This document shows, in pieces, positions 61,100 to 64,000 of a stretch of DNA of 64,000 nt (its first letter is position 1; each line of letters starts with the position of its first letter). The stretch covers positions 3,720,001-3,784,000 of the forward strand of contig JAGKQI010000105.1 in assembly GCA_018806915.1 (NCBI GenBank), in the 5' to 3' direction. The notes under the pieces were generated by a model. It had not been told where the DNA came from. It did no database searches and saw nothing but the letters and a program-made list of their open reading frames with translations. The translations under genes were made by a program, and so were the position numbers. This DNA is from Phytophthora colocasiae (taxonomy: Eukaryota; Oomycota; Peronosporomycetes; Peronosporales; Peronosporaceae).

Positions 61100-64000
61100 T
61101 CACATGACAACACAGGCGTTGTCGCCTCCTCCACTGTTCTTCTTCTTGGATTCCTGATTCCCACCATTAGCGTTCGTGCGGAACGAAAAGTTACGGCGCA
61201 GATAACCACGCAAAGCTCGGTGTTCACTCTTCAGGAGTTGGAAAGCGTCCTTTAATGAAGCATGAGTCTCGGCCGTGGCTGCTTCCTCCATCACGTGCTC
61301 GGTCGCTAGTTGCACACGGAAGGCGGCCTTGGAAACACGCATAGCAGCGACATAAGCGGAGGATCCCTTCATTGAATGGCTTTCACGACGCAGCACGACA
61401 TAATCTTCTGTGGCATAGGCATCCTCAATACGCCGCATGAACTCCTCACTCAACCCTGCGTACTTCTCCAGAAGAGTCACGAACAAACTCTCGTTAGCTC
61501 CACATTGCTCCACACCCAGTGAGTAATCAATCGGATCACCGGTGGGGATCACCACATCTTCAGGAGCCATCGTCGACGAATACGCGCGTGCTGGTTTGTT
61601 TGCCACAACAGTCGAGCTAGTAGCGTTTTCCCCGGCTTCTTGCTGGTTGTTCCCATCGCTTGACGAGAATGAGCTTGGAGTCGAGTATGGTGTGGGCTCC
61701 GTTGCGGTCATCGGGTAAATTCCCGCTGCTTTCGCTGCTGCGAACAAATTTGTGCCCACGATATTCGACGCATTCACGAGATTTCCAGGATGCATCGGTG
61801 GTGCGCCATTTGGCTGCAAGATCAAGCTTGGTACTTCAGGCTCCTCGCGTTGAACTTCCATCGGTCCGATAGTACGTCCAACAGTACCTGAGCTCGTTGA
61901 GTTGCTCTTGCTCTCGCTGATAGTCGTAAGCGACATTAAGAGCGCCTCTGAGCCCGCTGCAGTCTGAATTCCACCAGGTTGGCCGATCATCATTGGGTCC
62001 TCCAGTTCCAGGTCTGAAATTGCGCGATCTAAGTCGAGCTTTTCTTTGTGTCTTGAGGCTGCCACTAGGTTGACAGCGCTCTGGTTTGACAAGGCATCAA
62101 CATCGATACCGCCTGTATCCACCGATTCGACACGAGAGGCTCGAGAGCAATGTTGACCCAGGAAGCGAACACGCATCCACTTCCGAATGGCCTTGCGCAG
62201 CTCCGTTTTCGAGATAGGTTTGACGATGAACTCGTCCATACCAGCATCTAGACACTTCTTTCGATCACCACTCATAGCGTACGCTGTAACACCGATAATG
62301 GGGATACGCGGCAGCTTGTGTTGCTTCTCGAAAGCGCGAATATTTTGAGTCGACTCGTATCCGTTCATGATAGGCATTTCGCAGTCCATCAGCACGATGT
62401 CGTACGAATCGTGATGCTCCTGGTACATTTGATAAGCGTCCAATCCGTTCGTCTCCCACTGCAACAAGTGGTTATCCTCCATGAAGAAGCTCTTGACGAC
62501 TTCCCAGTTGAATTCATTGTCTTCCACCACCAAGATCCGAGCGTGCTTCGGTACCAGCTCAGACATTGACGCGTTATGTCTGGCGTTGCTGTTTGCTAGA
62601 GAAGGAGCGGCGCCTGCCTCAGCAGCCATAATTGCCGGGACCTTAGGGATAAGCTCGTTCTCTTCGTCCTCAGGGCGACGCACCACAACTGTGAAGAAAA
62701 ACTCGGAGCCCTCGCCCAGTTCACTGTCGACATCAATATCACCGTCCATCAACTCCACAAGTTGCTTACAAATTGCAAGACCCAAACCAGAGCCAGTGGG
62801 GTTGTTCTTCCGTGTACGTTCAAGCTTCGTGAACAGTGAGAACAAACGGGATTTCTCCTCGTCATCCATGCCGACTCCTGTGTCGATCACTTGGAACAAA
62901 AGCTTCACGCAATGCTTTGGAAGATCTGGCGACGGAACCATGTTGCATCGAACTGTGATCGATCCCTCGTTCGTGAACTTAATAGCGTTAGAAAGCAGGT
63001 TCAGCAGCACTTGACGTAGTCGACTCACATCACCAATTACGCGTTTGGGAACCTTTGGCGAGCATTCTAGCGTAAGCTTAATGTGCTTTTCACGTGCCTT
63101 GAACTTGAAGATCTCCACTGAGTACTCCAACAAGTCTTGCATATGGAAGGGATCCGCAGAAATCTCCATGTGCCCGGCTTCAATCTTTGACAAGTCGAGG
63201 ATGTCGTTGATAAGATTCAGCAGCAGCGATCCAGATATGTACGCAATGTGCACGTAGCGCTCAGGCGTCTTGTCCAACTTTTGGTCGCGCAGGAGTTCCA
63301 ACATGCCCAATACACCGTTCAAAGGAGTGCGAAGCTCGTGGCTGAACGACGCCAGGAAATTTACCTTGGCCGCCTCCATGTGTTTCTTCGCAGTGTAGTC
63401 TTGGCCCACACCAATCACACCGCGAATGTTGCCGTGCATGTCCTTCTTACTAGAGGCATTCACAAGCAGCAGTAAGGATCGGCCTGCAGCCGTCGTCATT
63501 GGAAGTTCCATTTCCCCCACATCAATGCCAATCAACGCCTGGTTCAACAATTTTCGCACCTCTGAACGATTCTCAGCATTGATGAACGCGTCTACCAACG
63601 ACAGTCCCAGAACGGTGGACTTGTGGAAACCAGTTATCTCCTCAATCTTCTGGTTCCACTCGTTGATGCACCCAAAGGTGTCTACACCAAAGATGGGTGC
63701 ATTAGCCGTATCGATCAAGCGAAAGTATTCGTGTTCCTGCGCGATGCGATCGGTAATATCTTGCCCGATGCCCACCACGCCGACAATGTTTCCGTGCATG
63801 TCATTACGAGGAGTGGCGTTCAGAAGAATCTCAATTCTAGTACCAGGGCGTGTAATCAGCGGGAATTCGAAGTTAGCAGTCTGGATACCATTGAGCGCCT
63901 TGCTGAACACGTCTGCCACGATAGGTCGGTACTCTGGCGAGATAAACGTTTCCACCAGATTCTCTCCGATCACTTCAGCTGTTGAGTACTTCGTGATCTG
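61100..64000 (-). CDS. Hybrid histidine kinase (PAS-PAS-HisKA-HATPase-REC-HPt) ending in a CaaX box; 5' end off window
   Basis: The minus-strand frame is open to the right edge, so the N-terminus is missing; 957 residues follow the GTG at 63973. Order: PAS (1-75), PAS (85-195), HisKA with FSHELRTPLNG (phospho-His 212), HATPase (N box LLNLLSNAIKF, G boxes DTGVGMD and GSGLGLAICK), receiver (LVVEDNEFNW, phospho-Asp 530 in LMDCEMP, VKPI Lys near 582). A Ser/Pro-rich linker follows, then an HPt domain with HSMKGSS (phospho-His 866). All catalytic residues are present. The last residues are DNACVVM, a CaaX prenylation motif, preceded by RR and KKK basic patches. No membrane helix is visible. It probably senses a signal through PAS and passes phosphate His-Asp-His. 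Confidence 0.93.
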   Translation of the reverse strand, partial: QITKYSTAEVIGENLVETFISPEYRPIVADVFSKALNGIQTANFEFPLITRPGTRIEILLNATPRNDMHGNIVGVVGIGQDITDRIAQEHEYFRLIDTANAPIFGVDTFGCINEWNQKIEEITGFHKSTVLGLSLVDAFINAENRSEVRKLLNQALIGIDVGEMELPMTTAAGRSLLLLVNASSKKDMHGNIRGVIGVGQDYTAKKHMEAAKVNFLASFSHELRTPLNGVLGMLELLRDQKLDKTPERYVHIAYISGSLLLNLINDILDLSKIEAGHMEISADPFHMQDLLEYSVEIFKFKAREKHIKLTLECSPKVPKRVIGDVSRLRQVLLNLLSNAIKFTNEGSITVRCNMVPSPDLPKHCVKLLFQVIDTGVGMDDEEKSRLFSLFTKLERTRKNNPTGSGLGLAICKQLVELMDGDIDVDSELGEGSEFFFTVVVRRPEDEENELIPKVPAIMAAEAGAAPSLANSNARHNASMSELVPKHARILVVEDNEFNWEVVKSFFMEDNHLLQWETNGLDAYQMYQEHHDSYDIVLMDCEMPIMNGYESTQNIRAFEKQHKLPRIPIIGVTAYAMSGDRKKCLDAGMDEFIVKPISKTELRKAIRKWMRVRFLGQHCSRASRVESVDTGGIDVDALSNQSAVNLVAASRHKEKLDLDRAISDLELEDPMMIGQPGGIQTAAGSEALLMSLTTISESKSNSTSSGTVGRTIGPMEVQREEPEVPSLILQPNGAPPMHPGNLVNASNIVGTNLFAAAKAAGIYPMTATEPTPYSTPSSFSSSDGNNQQEAGENATSSTVVANKPARAYSSTMAPEDVVIPTGDPIDYSLGVEQCGANESLFVTLLEKYAGLSEEFMRRIEDAYATEDYVVLRRESHSMKGSSAYVAAMRVSKAAFRVQLATEHVMEEAATAETHASLKDAFQLLKSEHRALRGYLRRNFSFRTNANGGNQESKKKNSGGGDNACVVM

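Overview
This window comes from a eukaryotic nuclear genome, most likely an oomycete of the Phytophthora group. The evidence is short GT-AG introns, tightly spaced genes on both strands, and the mobile-element mix: a Helitron, hAT- and Tc1/mariner-type non-autonomous elements, and a large Ty3/gypsy retrotransposon. The gene set also fits: hybrid histidine kinase, MAP kinase kinase, Enhancer-of-zeste methyltransferase, and very long armadillo proteins. No rRNA, tRNA or CRISPR array was recognised. The species is inferred, not proven.

Left third (1-19 kb). A decayed Helitron Rep/helicase gene runs off the left edge. After GC-rich sequence with no recognised gene comes a large inverted repeat. 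The left arm (4055-11554) carries a 5'-truncated WD40 gene and an intact four-exon Enhancer-of-zeste [E(z)]-like H3K27 methyltransferase gene. The right arm (11618-17754) carries the mirror image, with a broken E(z) copy (833-bp deletion and 1-bp frameshift). Its WD40 gene is intact and extends past the arm. A third fragment, the end of the SET domain, sits at the outer left junction. Each arm therefore keeps one functional member of the gene pair. The WD40 protein starts with a PCNA-interaction (PIP) box, and its promoter has an E2F-like motif.

Middle third (19-34 kb). A GIY-YIG-type gene is cut by a 270-bp hAT-type MITE with a perfect 8-bp target duplication. A second copy of the MITE lies 200 bp away in the opposite orientation, with its own perfect duplication. 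Next is an 11.4-kb Ty3/gypsy retrotransposon on the minus strand. Its 1011-bp LTRs look identical and a TAAG target duplication is present. A GGGAAAC slippery site sits at the end of gag. The element has a 912-bp foldback (Tc1/mariner-like, TA target) insertion in gag and an amber stop near the end of pol.

Right half (34-64 kb) is gene-dense: a conserved protein of unknown function; a five-PDZ-like protein; a small helix-hairpin-helix protein resembling the polymerase beta lyase domain; a CCCH zinc finger fused to a non-canonical poly(A) polymerase; cytoplasmic tryptophanyl-tRNA synthetase; porphobilinogen synthase; an intronless 3718-residue armadillo-repeat protein; an ankyrin protein; an STE7-type MAP kinase kinase; and a hybrid histidine kinase (PAS-PAS-HisKA-HATPase-REC-HPt) that ends in a CaaX prenylation motif and continues past the right edge.
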